64,000 nt of DNA from CAG-1782 sp964418255 (GTDB lineage: Bacteria > Bacillota > Clostridia > Christensenellales > DTU072). Below, piece by piece: positions 8,483 through 16,388 of this stretch; position 1 is the stretch's first letter, and each line of letters starts with the position of its first letter. Under the pieces are notes generated by a model. That model worked only from the letters and a program-made list of their open reading frames with translations, searched no databases and had not been told where the DNA came from. The position numbers and the translations under genes are program-made. The stretch is from contig CAYQKV010000010.1 of assembly GCA_964418255.1 (NCBI GenBank), positions 22,629-86,628 on the forward strand, written 5' to 3'.

Positions 8483-10570
8483 CTACACCGAGAACAGCAA
8501 CTCTCCGTAAGTTGGCATCGGCCAGTATTCTTTTGCGGTAACCGTTTCCAGTTCGTCCGCAATCGCCCGCATTTTTTCCATAGTGGGAATTATGCTGTCC
8601 TTGCAGAACCTCGAAAGTTCTTCGTATCCCATTTCTTTCGCCGTGGCGAGCAATCCTTTAAGCACTCCCGTCTCGTCGTACAGTTTTCCGCTGAGCGAAG
8701 CAATCTTTGCCACCGTGCTCTTTTCGTATCCGCAATCCGCGTCCGCTATTAACTGTTTTTTCGTGAGCGCGGACGAAGCAAGTTCTTTCGCGTAAGCGGT
8801 AACGGCGGGCAAAATCTCCTTCGCCGTCATATCCAGCATCGTGAGCGCTTCTATATTTATTACTTTGCAATATGTTTCCAGCGCGATTTCGTATCTCGCG
8901 CGCGCTTCTTCCTTAGTAAACACGCCGTGCGAAGTGAACAGTTTCACGTTCTTGTCCGAAACGTAATAAGGCAGTGCGTCGGGCGTGGTTTTCAGGTTGA
9001 GCAATCCTCTCTTTTCCGCTTCCGCAATCCACTCGTCGTCGTAACCGTTGCCGTTGAAAATTATCCTTTTGTGCTCTTTGATAACCCTCTTTATCAAGTC
9101 GTTAAGCGCGGCGTGAAAATCTTTGCTCCCTTCGAGTTCGTCGGCAAACTGTCTAAGTTCTTCCGCAACCGCCGTGTTGAGAATTATGTTTGCGCAGGAA
9201 ATCGAGGCGGAAGACCCCAACATTCTGAACTCGAACTTGTTGCCCGTAAACGCAAACGGCGAAGTCCTGTTTCTGTCCGTCGTGTCTTTCGGGAACTTCG
9301 GCAGGACGTCTACTCCTATTTTCATCTGCACCGCTTCTTTCGATTTATACGCTTTGCCCGTTTCAATCGCGGTAAGTATTCCTTCAAGTTCATCTCCGAG
9401 AAACATAGAAACTACCGCCGGCGGCGCTTCGTTCGCGCCTAATCTATGGTCGTTGCCCGCGCTCGCAACCGATATTCTCAGTAAATCCTGATACTCGTCC
9501 ACGGCTTTTATAACCGAGCAAAGGAACAACAAAAACTGCGCGTTCTCATACGGCGTGTCCCCGGGTTCGAGCAAGTTCGCTCCCGCGTCGGTGGAAATCG
9601 ACCAGTTATTGTGCTTGCCGCTTCCGTTCACGCCGTCGAAAGGTTTTTCGTGAAGAAGGCATACGAGCCCGTGCCTCTTTGCAATTTTTTGCATAAGCTC
9701 CATAGTGAGCTGGTTGTGGTCGGTCGCTATGTTCGTCGTGGCGAAGATAGGCGCAAGTTCGTGCTGCGCAGGCGCAACTTCGTTGTGCTCGGTCTTTGCA
9801 AGTATCCCGAGTTTCCAAAGCTCTTCGTTTAATTCGTTCATAAACGCCTGCACCCTCGGCTTTATCGTGCCGAAATAGTGGTCTTCCATCTCCTGCCCTT
9901 TGGGCGGCATCGCGCCAAAAAGCGTTCTGCCCGTAAACATTAAGTCTTTACGTTTTTCGTACAGCGCTTTGTCTATCAAGAAATATTCCTGCTCGGGTCC
10001 TACCGTAGTTTTAACGCTTTTTACGGTTTCGTTTCCGAAGAGTTTGAGAACCCTTAACGCCTGTTTATTGATTGCAGCCATAGACCTTAAAAGCGGAGTT
10101 TTCTTATCGAGAGCTTCTCCTCCGTACGCGCAGAACGCGGTAGGAATACATAAGCATTTATCCTTGATAAAGGCGTAGCTTGTCGGGTCCCAGGCGGTGT
10201 AGCCTCTCGCTTCGAACGTAGCGCGAAGTCCGCCCGAAGGAAAACTCGAAGCGTCGGGTTCGCCGCGGACAAGCTCTTTCCCGCTGAACTCCATTATTAT
10301 ACTTCCGTCCTTAGTGGGCGAAATAAAACTGTCGTGTTTTTCCGCGGTAACGCCCGTCATCGGCTGAAACCAGTGTGTGTAGTGCGTCGCGCCCTTTTCC
10401 GTCGCCCAGTCTTTCATCGCGTTGGCTACTACGTTGGCTACCGTTATATCCAAGGGTTCACCGTCTTTTATCGTCCTCTGCATCGCCTTGTAAGTGTCTT
10501 TGGGAAGTCTCTCTTTCATTACGGTATCGTTAAATACCATTGAACCGAACATTTCGGGAATTTGTGCCAT
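8483..10570 (-). CDS. glnN: Glutamine synthetase type III
   Basis: A 695-residue enzyme, the usual length for GSIII and much longer than GSI. It makes glutamine from glutamate, ammonium and ATP in the cytoplasm. Catalytic and binding motifs are intact: GPEQEYF at 191-197, NEVAPAQHE at 263-271 and GSGKH at 316-320. The N-terminal signature FGSMVFND is that of GSIII. A Shine-Dalgarno site AAAGGAG lies just before the ATG. It is the first gene of the glnN-amt unit, preceded by a consensus promoter and a leader with an intrinsic terminator. It is probably the main glutamine synthetase here, because the second GS-like gene at 16.4 kb lacks key residues. Confidence 0.97.
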   Translation of the reverse strand: MAQIPEMFGSMVFNDTVMKERLPKDTYKAMQRTIKDGEPLDITVANVVANAMKDWATEKGATHYTHWFQPMTGVTAEKHDSFISPTKDGSIIMEFSGKELVRGEPDASSFPSGGLRATFEARGYTAWDPTSYAFIKDKCLCIPTAFCAYGGEALDKKTPLLRSMAAINKQALRVLKLFGNETVKSVKTTVGPEQEYFLIDKALYEKRKDLMFTGRTLFGAMPPKGQEMEDHYFGTIKPRVQAFMNELNEELWKLGILAKTEHNEVAPAQHELAPIFATTNIATDHNQLTMELMQKIAKRHGLVCLLHEKPFDGVNGSGKHNNWSISTDAGANLLEPGDTPYENAQFLLFLCSVIKAVDEYQDLLRISVASAGNDHRLGANEAPPAVVSMFLGDELEGILTAIETGKAYKSKEAVQMKIGVDVLPKFPKDTTDRNRTSPFAFTGNKFEFRMLGSSASISCANIILNTAVAEELRQFADELEGSKDFHAALNDLIKRVIKEHKRIIFNGNGYDDEWIAEAEKRGLLNLKTTPDALPYYVSDKNVKLFTSHGVFTKEEARARYEIALETYCKVINIEALTMLDMTAKEILPAVTAYAKELASSALTKKQLIADADCGYEKSTVAKIASLSGKLYDETGVLKGLLATAKEMGYEELSRFCKDSIIPTMEKMRAIADELETVTAKEYWPMPTYGELLFSV

Positions 10571-10612
10571 TTTCTTTTCTCCTTTCCATAACGGATTAAG
10601 TTTTGAAATAAC

Positions 10613-10653
10613 AAAAAAAGCGCCACGGACTAACGTCCGCAGCGCCTTTGCTG
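10613..10653 (-). promoter_or_regulatory. glnN leader attenuator with possible ANTAR antiterminator hairpin
   Basis: On the minus strand the leader contains a terminator (10613-10645: stem GCGCTGCGGAC against GTCCGTGGCGC, then seven T). Just upstream and overlapping it is the hairpin CAGC-AAAGGC-GCTG (10640-10653), whose six-base loop has A at position 1 and G at position 4, the pattern described for ANTAR-protein targets. The two structures share GCGCTG, so they exclude each other. The usual second ANTAR hairpin is not visible, because the leader is very short. Confidence 0.6.
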
Positions 10654-10666
10654 TTTATTTGCCCAC

Positions 10667-10695
10667 AGTATAGCACCGTGAATTTAGCTTGTCAA
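10667..10695 (-). promoter_or_regulatory. glnN-amt promoter
   Basis: Minus strand: TTGACA (10690-10695), a 17-base spacer and TATACT (10667-10672), a near-perfect sigma-A promoter. Transcription would start about 20 bases before the attenuator hairpins. Confidence 0.85.
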
Positions 10696-10721
10696 GAAAA
10701 AAAATGCATTCCAACCAAATG

Positions 10722-11093
10722 TTATGCGGAAAATCGCTCGCGGTCGGCATATAGCCGACACACGGACGATTTTTTTATCCGCATAAGTTGGACTTCCAAG
10801 GAAGCAAAATGACACATTTTGCTTAGAGTTTAGTTCGCAAGGGGTTCACGCCCCTTGCTCGAACCCCATTCGGGCAAAAAGTGAAAAATGTGCTTTCCAC
10901 TTTTTGAACATTTTGCCCGAAAACTTTTCGCGTCAACCCACCCTCCCACCCGATAGAGTGGGTTTCTTTTTTATTCGTTATCTGTATCCGCTTTGTTTCC
11001 TTTATCTAAGTTCACATCCCGAATAAATTTAATATAACGGATAAATACCCTCACTTATCGGGCGGGTGGGTGGGCTGACACGGAAATTTCGCC
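10722..11093. repeat. Intergenic region with several large inverted repeats between glnN and the glt operon
   Basis: No protein gene is apparent here. Several structures follow one another: arms at 10722-10736 and 10767-10786 around GTCGGCATATAGCCGAC; AAGCAAAATG/CATTTTGCTT near 10803-10823; GCAAGGGG/CCCCTTGC at 10837-10858; CGGGCAAAA/TTTTGCCCG at 10871-10919. Then comes a long imperfect inverted repeat with arms at about 10928-10985 and 11035-11093, both containing CCCACCC and CCCGATA. The last looks like a small palindromic element or MITE. The region could also encode a structured RNA. I see no promoter that decides between these. Confidence 0.5.
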
Positions 11094-11248
11094 ACCTTTT
11101 TATTTCCTAATTATAACTAATCACCTAACCTATGAAAAAAACAATATACCCAAAAGCGAAAAGTTTTTGTAAAGGGAGAGCGCGAGAGGGGAGAAACTTT
11201 TTGCCTAAAAAGGTTTCCCCTCTCGCAATCTTAATTTATAAAAAATGC

Positions 11249-11277
11249 TTGACAGCGGGAAATAAGGGTGATATATT
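11249..11277 (+). promoter_or_regulatory. glt operon promoter
   Basis: TTGACA (11249-11254), a 17-base spacer and TATATT (11272-11277). The predicted start lies just before the leader hairpins and the attenuator. Confidence 0.85.
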
Positions 11278-11283
11278 AAACGA

Positions 11284-11342
11284 GAACAAAGGCGTTCGCA
11301 TTTTTACGGAGAGGCATCCGCAATAATGCGGACGCCTTTTTT
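11284..11342 (+). promoter_or_regulatory. glt operon leader attenuator with tandem hairpins (ANTAR target candidate)
   Basis: Hairpin P1 is GAAC-AAAGGC-GTTC (11284-11297), with the same six-base loop AAAGGC as the glnN leader. Hairpin P2 is CGGA-GAGGCA-TCCG (11307-11320); it overlaps the 5' arm of a strong terminator at 11312-11342 (TCCGCA-ATAA-TGCGGA core, flanked by AGGC/GCCT, then six T). P2 and the terminator cannot form together. This two-hairpin-before-terminator layout is the one bound by ANTAR proteins, and an ANTAR gene lies in this operon. The P2 loop begins with G, not the expected A. Confidence 0.65.
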
Positions 11343-11363
11343 AATTTTGCGGGAGATACGCTT

Positions 11364-12449
11364 ATGTTGGAAGGTCAATTCAGAAATCCGTCGGGTTGCG
11401 CGATAAGCGCGGTGTTCGACAAATCGGGCGAAAGGTTCAGCGGCGAAGCAATCGTTCGGTCTATCTCGGTTATGCACGACAGAAGCAACGGGCTCGGCGG
11501 GGGCTTTGCGGGGTACGGGATATATCCCGAATATAAAGATTACTTCGCTTTTCATATATTTTACGACAGTTCACAAGCCAAACGCGAATGTGAAGAATAC
11601 CTCGAAAATCGCTACGATATAGTTAATTTAAGCAAAATACCAACACGGAAAATTAAAGAAATCACCGACGAACCGCTTATTATGCGATATTTCGTCACTC
11701 CGCTTAAAACCAAACTCGACAGCGTTCAACTGTCCGAAGACGAATACGTCGTGCGAAGCGTGTTTTACATAAACACGAACATAAAAGGCGCGTACGTGTT
11801 TTCCAGCGGCAAAAATATGGGCATTTTCAAAGCCGTCGGCTACCCCGAAGACGTAGGCAGATTTTATATGCTGGAAAACTACGAAGGGTACTGTTTTACC
11901 GCTCACGGCAGGTATCCGACCAACACTCCCGGATGGTGGGGCGGCGCGCACCCGTTCGGGCTTCTCGATTTATCCGTGGTGCATAACGGCGAAATTTCTT
12001 CTTACGACGCCAACCGAAGCGCGATGGAGACCTACGGCTATAAATGCACCCTGCTCACCGACACCGAAGTCATTACCTATATCCTCGACTATCTCACGCG
12101 GAAAAAAGGTCTCTCCTATAAAGAAGCGGCGGCAGTTATGGCGGCGCCGTTCTGGCAGACGATAGAGCGCGCAGACGAAAAAGAAAGACAGCGCCTTACC
12201 TATTTAAGACATATCTTCGCGTCCCAGCTCATCACCGGACCGTTTTCCATTCTCGTCGGGTTCGACGGCGGAATAATGGCGCTCAACGACAGGTTGAAAC
12301 TGCGCTCACTCGTCGTCGGAGAAAAAGGAAAACGCGTTTATATAGCAAGCGAAGAAAGCGCGATTAGAAAAATCGAGCCTTCTCCCGAAAAAATACGCTA
12401 CCCTAAGGGCGGCGAACCCGTTATCTACACTTTGGAGGCACGACAATGA
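11364..12449 (+). CDS. Glutamate synthase, glutamine amidotransferase subunit (archaeal type)
   Basis: A 361-residue class II glutamine amidotransferase that releases ammonia from glutamine for the FMN subunit. The catalytic Cys is Cys12 in PSGCAIS, so a short N-terminal leader must be removed, as in other members of this split family. SNGLGGGFAGYGIYPE, the GRYPTNTPGWWGGAHPF substrate region and VVHNGEISSY support the call. It is the first gene of the operon and overlaps the next gene by 4 bp. In classical GltB this domain is the N-terminus of one large polypeptide; here amidotransferase, FMN and GXGXG domains are separate genes. Confidence 0.93.
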   Translation: MLEGQFRNPSGCAISAVFDKSGERFSGEAIVRSISVMHDRSNGLGGGFAGYGIYPEYKDYFAFHIFYDSSQAKRECEEYLENRYDIVNLSKIPTRKIKEITDEPLIMRYFVTPLKTKLDSVQLSEDEYVVRSVFYINTNIKGAYVFSSGKNMGIFKAVGYPEDVGRFYMLENYEGYCFTAHGRYPTNTPGWWGGAHPFGLLDLSVVHNGEISSYDANRSAMETYGYKCTLLTDTEVITYILDYLTRKKGLSYKEAAAVMAAPFWQTIERADEKERQRLTYLRHIFASQLITGPFSILVGFDGGIMALNDRLKLRSLVVGEKGKRVYIASEESAIRKIEPSPEKIRYPKGGEPVIYTLEARQ

Positions 12450-13948
12450 TAAATTACGGCGTCAGTTTATTCGAGGTCGTAAGAAATTACGACAAATGTA
12501 TAGGTTGCAGAGTATGCGAAAGGCAATGCGCCAACCTCGTACACCGCTTCGACGAAGAGTTCGGAAAAATGATTTCCGACAGCTCGAAATGCGTCGACTG
12601 CCAACGTTGCGTATGCCTTTGCCCGACGCACGCGCTTAAAATCACCGAAAACGAAAACAAATTCCGCTACAACGCGAATTGGCAAATGCGCTACTTGACG
12701 GAAATATACAAACAGGCGGAAACGGGCGGCGTTCTCCTCTCTTCGATGGGAAACCCCGAACCCTTCCCCGTCTATTTCGACAAAATTCTGCTCAACGCGT
12801 CCCAGGTAACCAACCCGTCTATCGACCCCTTGCGCGAACCTATGGAAACCCGCGTGTTCCTCGGCTCCCGTCCGCAGGAAATTAAACGCGACTCCGAAGG
12901 AAACATAATTCCGCAAAACCCTTTGCACCTCTCTCTTTCTATGCCGATGATGTTCTCTGCTATGAGTTACGGTTCGATAAGTTACAACGCTCACGCTTCC
13001 CTCGCCCGCGCGGCGGAGAAACTCGGAATATTCTACAACACGGGCGAAGGCGGTCTTCACGAAGATTTTTATAAATACGGCAAAAATACCATAGTCCAGG
13101 TCGCTTCGGGGCGATTCGGCGTTCACAAAGACTACCTCAACAGCGGCGCGGCGATAGAAATCAAAATCGGTCAAGGCGCGAAACCCGGTATCGGCGGGCA
13201 CTTGCCCGGCGCAAAAATCGTCGGCGACGTGTCGAAAACCCGTATGATTCCCGAGGGTTCGGACGCGGTTTCTCCCGCCCCGCACCACGACATATATTCG
13301 ATAGAAGACCTGCGCCAACTCGTCTATTCCATTAAAGAAGCCACTTCTTACACGAAACCCGTCATCGTAAAAATCGCCGCCGTTCACAACGTGGCGGCAA
13401 TCGCGAGCGGCATCGCGCGAAGCGGCGCGGACATAATCGCAATCGACGGTTTCCGCGGCGGCACGGGCGCGGCTCCCACCCGCATACGCGACAACGTCGG
13501 TATCCCGATAGAACTCGCTCTTGCAAGCGTGGACGCCCGTTTACGCGAAGAAAAAATCCGCGACAACGTGTCCCTCGTTTGCGCGGGCAGTATTCGTTGC
13601 AGCGCGGACATCGTAAAAGCAATCTGTCTCGGCGCGGACGCCGTTTACCTCGGTTCCGCCGCGCTTGTAGCTATGGGTTGCCACCTATGCAGAACTTGCA
13701 ATTTGGGCAACTGCAACTGGGGAATAGCTACCCAAAAGCCCGAACTTGTAAAGCGACTTAACCCCGACATAGCCTCGGAAAGACTGGTCAATCTCCTCAC
13801 CGGGTGGAACCACGAAATTCAGGAAATGATGGGCGGTATGGGAATAAACTCTATCGAGAGTTTACGAGGCAACAGGCTTATGCTCCGCGGCGTGGGGCTT
13901 AACGAAAAAGAACTCGCCGTACTCGGCATAAAGCACGCGGGCGAATAA
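12446..13948 (+). CDS. gltB: Glutamate synthase, FMN-binding catalytic subunit with N-terminal ferredoxin domain
   Basis: A 500-residue protein that makes glutamate from 2-oxoglutarate and the ammonia delivered by the amidotransferase subunit. The N-terminus holds two 4Fe-4S motifs (CIGCRVCERQC from residue 18 and CVDCQRCVCLCP from residue 49). The rest is the FMN-dependent TIM barrel, with SEGADAVSPAPHHDIYS-like substrate contacts and IDGFRGGTGAAP for FMN. Near the C-terminus, CHLCRTCNLGNC supplies the extra iron-sulfur cluster ligands of glutamate synthases. It overlaps the upstream gene by 4 bp and is followed after 10 bp by a ferredoxin, which fits electron transfer through iron-sulfur clusters. 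Confidence 0.95.
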   Translation: MINYGVSLFEVVRNYDKCIGCRVCERQCANLVHRFDEEFGKMISDSSKCVDCQRCVCLCPTHALKITENENKFRYNANWQMRYLTEIYKQAETGGVLLSSMGNPEPFPVYFDKILLNASQVTNPSIDPLREPMETRVFLGSRPQEIKRDSEGNIIPQNPLHLSLSMPMMFSAMSYGSISYNAHASLARAAEKLGIFYNTGEGGLHEDFYKYGKNTIVQVASGRFGVHKDYLNSGAAIEIKIGQGAKPGIGGHLPGAKIVGDVSKTRMIPEGSDAVSPAPHHDIYSIEDLRQLVYSIKEATSYTKPVIVKIAAVHNVAAIASGIARSGADIIAIDGFRGGTGAAPTRIRDNVGIPIELALASVDARLREEKIRDNVSLVCAGSIRCSADIVKAICLGADAVYLGSAALVAMGCHLCRTCNLGNCNWGIATQKPELVKRLNPDIASERLVNLLTGWNHEIQEMMGGMGINSIESLRGNRLMLRGVGLNEKELAVLGIKHAGE

Positions 13949-13958
13949 CGGAGGGCAT

Positions 13959-14390
13959 ATGAAAAGAATTTACGTCAACGAAGAATGGTGCCTCGGCTGC
14001 CACCTTTGCGAATACTACTGCGCCTACGCAAACAGCGGCGCAAGAAATATGGTTTACGCTCTTAAAAACAAGCCCCTTCGCTCGCGGGTTAAAGTGGAAG
14101 GCGAAGACAGAATCACGTTTGCCGTGAGTTGCCGCCACTGCGTAAATCCCGCTTGCGTTTCCGCTTGCATTTCGGGTGCGCTTTCCAAAGGCGAAGACGG
14201 CGTGGTTGCCGTAGACAAGAGTAAATGCGTCGGTTGCGGCAGTTGCGTTATGGTATGTCCTTACGGCGCGATAGAAGTAAGCGAAGAGCACGTCGCGACG
14301 AAATGCGAACTGTGCCTAAACAACTCGTTCGGCAAACCGCAATGCGCGCTTCACTGTCCGAACAACGCGATAGTTTACGAGGAGAGATAG
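13959..14390 (+). CDS. Four-cluster ferredoxin (HycB/DmsB-like electron carrier)
   Basis: A 143-residue cytoplasmic iron-sulfur protein. Four cysteine groups are visible: CLGCHLCEYYC, CRHCVNPACVSAC, CVGCGSCVMVCP, and CELCLNN followed by CALHCP. This is the pattern of four-cluster subunits that connect a flavoprotein to a catalytic partner. Lying between the FMN subunit and the flavoprotein of the glutamate synthase operon, it most likely passes electrons from NAD(P)H to the synthase. It ends in TAG and the next ATG follows after 2 bp. Confidence 0.9.
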   Translation: MKRIYVNEEWCLGCHLCEYYCAYANSGARNMVYALKNKPLRSRVKVEGEDRITFAVSCRHCVNPACVSACISGALSKGEDGVVAVDKSKCVGCGSCVMVCPYGAIEVSEEHVATKCELCLNNSFGKPQCALHCPNNAIVYEER

Positions 14391-14392
14391 AT

Positions 14393-15619
14393 ATGAAATA
14401 CGTACTTATCGGCGGTTCAATCGCCTGTTTAGGCGCAATACTCGGCATTAAAAGCGTTGACGAAAACGCTGAAATAACCGTTTTTTGCGGCGAAAAAACT
14501 CCGCTCTATTCCCGACCTTTGATTTCCTACTACCTCGAAGGAAAGACAAAAGAAGAAAACCTTGCGTTCAGGGGTTCGGATTTTTATTGCAAAAACTCGG
14601 TCGATGCTTTATCATATAAAGTAACGAAAATAAACGTTTCCGACAAAACGGTTACGGCGGAAAACGGCGAAGTTTTTCCTTACGACAAGCTCTTCGTCGG
14701 CACGGGTTCTTACCCGTTCGTTCCCCCTATGCAGGGTCTGGAAAAGGTCAAAAACAAGACCTGTTTCTACACTCTCGAAGACGCGAAACGCTTGCAATCC
14801 TCTCTTTCCCCGTCTGCGGAAATTCTGATTGTCGGCGCGGGACTTATCGGACTTAAATGCGCCGAAGGATGCTACCCTACGACGAAAAACATTACCGTCG
14901 TCGATATGCAAACGCGCGTACTTCCCAACGCGACTACTCCCGAAGTCGGTAAAATTCTTGCCGACAAACTGACGGAAAAAGGAATCGTCCTCAAACTCGG
15001 CGCGAGCGTGTCTTCTTTCGAACAAAACGAAGCGACTCTTACGACGGGCGAAAAAATTCGCTTCGATACCGTCGTTCTCGCAATCGGCGTACGCCCCGAA
15101 GTAGAACCTCTCGCCTCGGCGGGCGCGAAAATAAACCGCGGAATAATCGTGGACGAATATATGCAGACCTCCCTTCCCGACGTATACTGCGCGGGCGACT
15201 GCGCCGAAGGTTACGACGCGGTGAGCGGAGGAAAACGCCTTCTTCAACTCTTCCCGAGCGCCTACAACGGCGGCTATGCGGCGGGTCGGAATATGGCAGG
15301 CGAAAAAGAACCGTTCCTTACCGACGTCGCTCTCAACTCGACTTCGCTGTTCGGTCTGAAATTCACTTCCTGCGGCTCGTACGACGGAGAAAAAATCGAA
15401 ACCGTAACGGAAAACGGATACAAAGCGTTGTTTATTAAAGACGGATTTCTCGTCGGGTACATTCTCGTAGGCGACGTGAACCGCGCGGGAATTTATACGA
15501 GATTGATTTCCCACCGCGTTCCCCTTGCGGAAATCGACGAAAAAACGATGCTTGATTCTCCCGCGCTCATCGCTTACGACGCGGAAACCCGTCGCAAGTT
15601 CCTTGCGGAAGAGGCGTAG
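14393..15619 (+). CDS. FAD/NAD(P)H-dependent oxidoreductase of the glutamate synthase complex
   Basis: A 408-residue pyridine nucleotide-disulfide oxidoreductase-like protein, related to NADH-rubredoxin reductases. I start it at the ATG at 14393, 2 bp after the ferredoxin stop, preceded by GGAG; a longer frame reaching back to 14225 would overlap the ferredoxin gene. FAD is bound by the N-terminal GGSIACLGA region and by YCAGDCAEG; NAD(P)H by VGAGLIGLKCAEG. YSRPLISYYL is typical of the rubredoxin reductase group. It probably feeds electrons to the four-cluster ferredoxin and the FMN subunit, replacing the GltD small subunit. Confidence 0.9.
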   Translation: MKYVLIGGSIACLGAILGIKSVDENAEITVFCGEKTPLYSRPLISYYLEGKTKEENLAFRGSDFYCKNSVDALSYKVTKINVSDKTVTAENGEVFPYDKLFVGTGSYPFVPPMQGLEKVKNKTCFYTLEDAKRLQSSLSPSAEILIVGAGLIGLKCAEGCYPTTKNITVVDMQTRVLPNATTPEVGKILADKLTEKGIVLKLGASVSSFEQNEATLTTGEKIRFDTVVLAIGVRPEVEPLASAGAKINRGIIVDEYMQTSLPDVYCAGDCAEGYDAVSGGKRLLQLFPSAYNGGYAAGRNMAGEKEPFLTDVALNSTSLFGLKFTSCGSYDGEKIETVTENGYKALFIKDGFLVGYILVGDVNRAGIYTRLISHRVPLAEIDEKTMLDSPALIAYDAETRRKFLAEEA

Positions 15620-15629
15620 GAGGTTATAT

Positions 15630-16343
15630 ATGGAAATAAGCGCGAAAAACAGAACTTATAAAGAACTAAACGAACTTATCAAAGCCGCGGACGGAAACGT
15701 CGTCGTAACCGACGCGCTCGGAGAACGCTTCATCGCCTGCGGGCTGAGCGATAAAACCGTAACCGTCGTAGGCACCCCGGGAAACGCTCTGTGCGCATAC
15801 CTCGACGGCGCGAGAGTGGAAGTTTTCGGCAACGGGCAGGACGCCGTAGGAGACACTATGAACGACGGAACGGTCGTCATCCGCGGAAGCGTCGGAGACG
15901 CGCTCGGCTACGCAATGCGCGGCGGCAAAATTTACGTGCAAGGCGACGCGGGATACCGTCTCGGCGTACATATGAAAGAATACAACGACAAAAAACCCGT
16001 CATAATAATAGGCGGAACGGCGGGAAGTTTTCTCGGCGAATATATGGCGGGCGGCATTATCGCAGTTCTCAATCTGAAAAACGAAAAAGCCGCGGTCGGA
16101 AACTTCACTGGCGTCGGAATGCACGGTGGAAAAATCTTTATTCGCGGCGAACTGGACGCGGTGCTTCCGCCTCAGGTTAAATGCGAAAAAGCGAAAAAGG
16201 GTGACTTAGAACTTATTAAAGGTTACCTTAACGAATATGCAAGCGAATTCGGACTTGACGGAGAAAAACTCGCGGGCGACGAATATTATATTCTGACCCC
16301 CGACTCGACGAACCCGTACAAACGCCTTTACACCGGCAATTAA
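15630..16343 (+). CDS. Glutamate synthase, GXGXG (alpha) subunit
   Basis: A 237-residue right-handed beta-helix protein, the third piece of the split glutamate synthase. The repeated glycine pattern is visible in GNGQDAVGDTMNDG, GSVGDALGYAMRGG and GGTAGSFLGEYMAGG. In fused GltB this domain holds the amidotransferase and FMN domains together and lines the ammonia tunnel. The start was chosen at the ATG at 15630, preceded by AGGAGG, 10 bp after the flavoprotein stop. A longer frame back to 15525 would overlap that gene and shows no family similarity. Confidence 0.93.
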   Translation: MEISAKNRTYKELNELIKAADGNVVVTDALGERFIACGLSDKTVTVVGTPGNALCAYLDGARVEVFGNGQDAVGDTMNDGTVVIRGSVGDALGYAMRGGKIYVQGDAGYRLGVHMKEYNDKKPVIIIGGTAGSFLGEYMAGGIIAVLNLKNEKAAVGNFTGVGMHGGKIFIRGELDAVLPPQVKCEKAKKGDLELIKGYLNEYASEFGLDGEKLAGDEYYILTPDSTNPYKRLYTGN

Positions 16344-16388
16344 ACGATACTTTCAAAGAAAAGGAAACGGACGAAAGGAGGATATAAA

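Noticed and set aside
14225..14392. N-terminal extension of the flavoprotein
   Set aside because: It would overlap the ferredoxin gene; the ATG at 14393 has a ribosome site and begins the FAD-binding motif.
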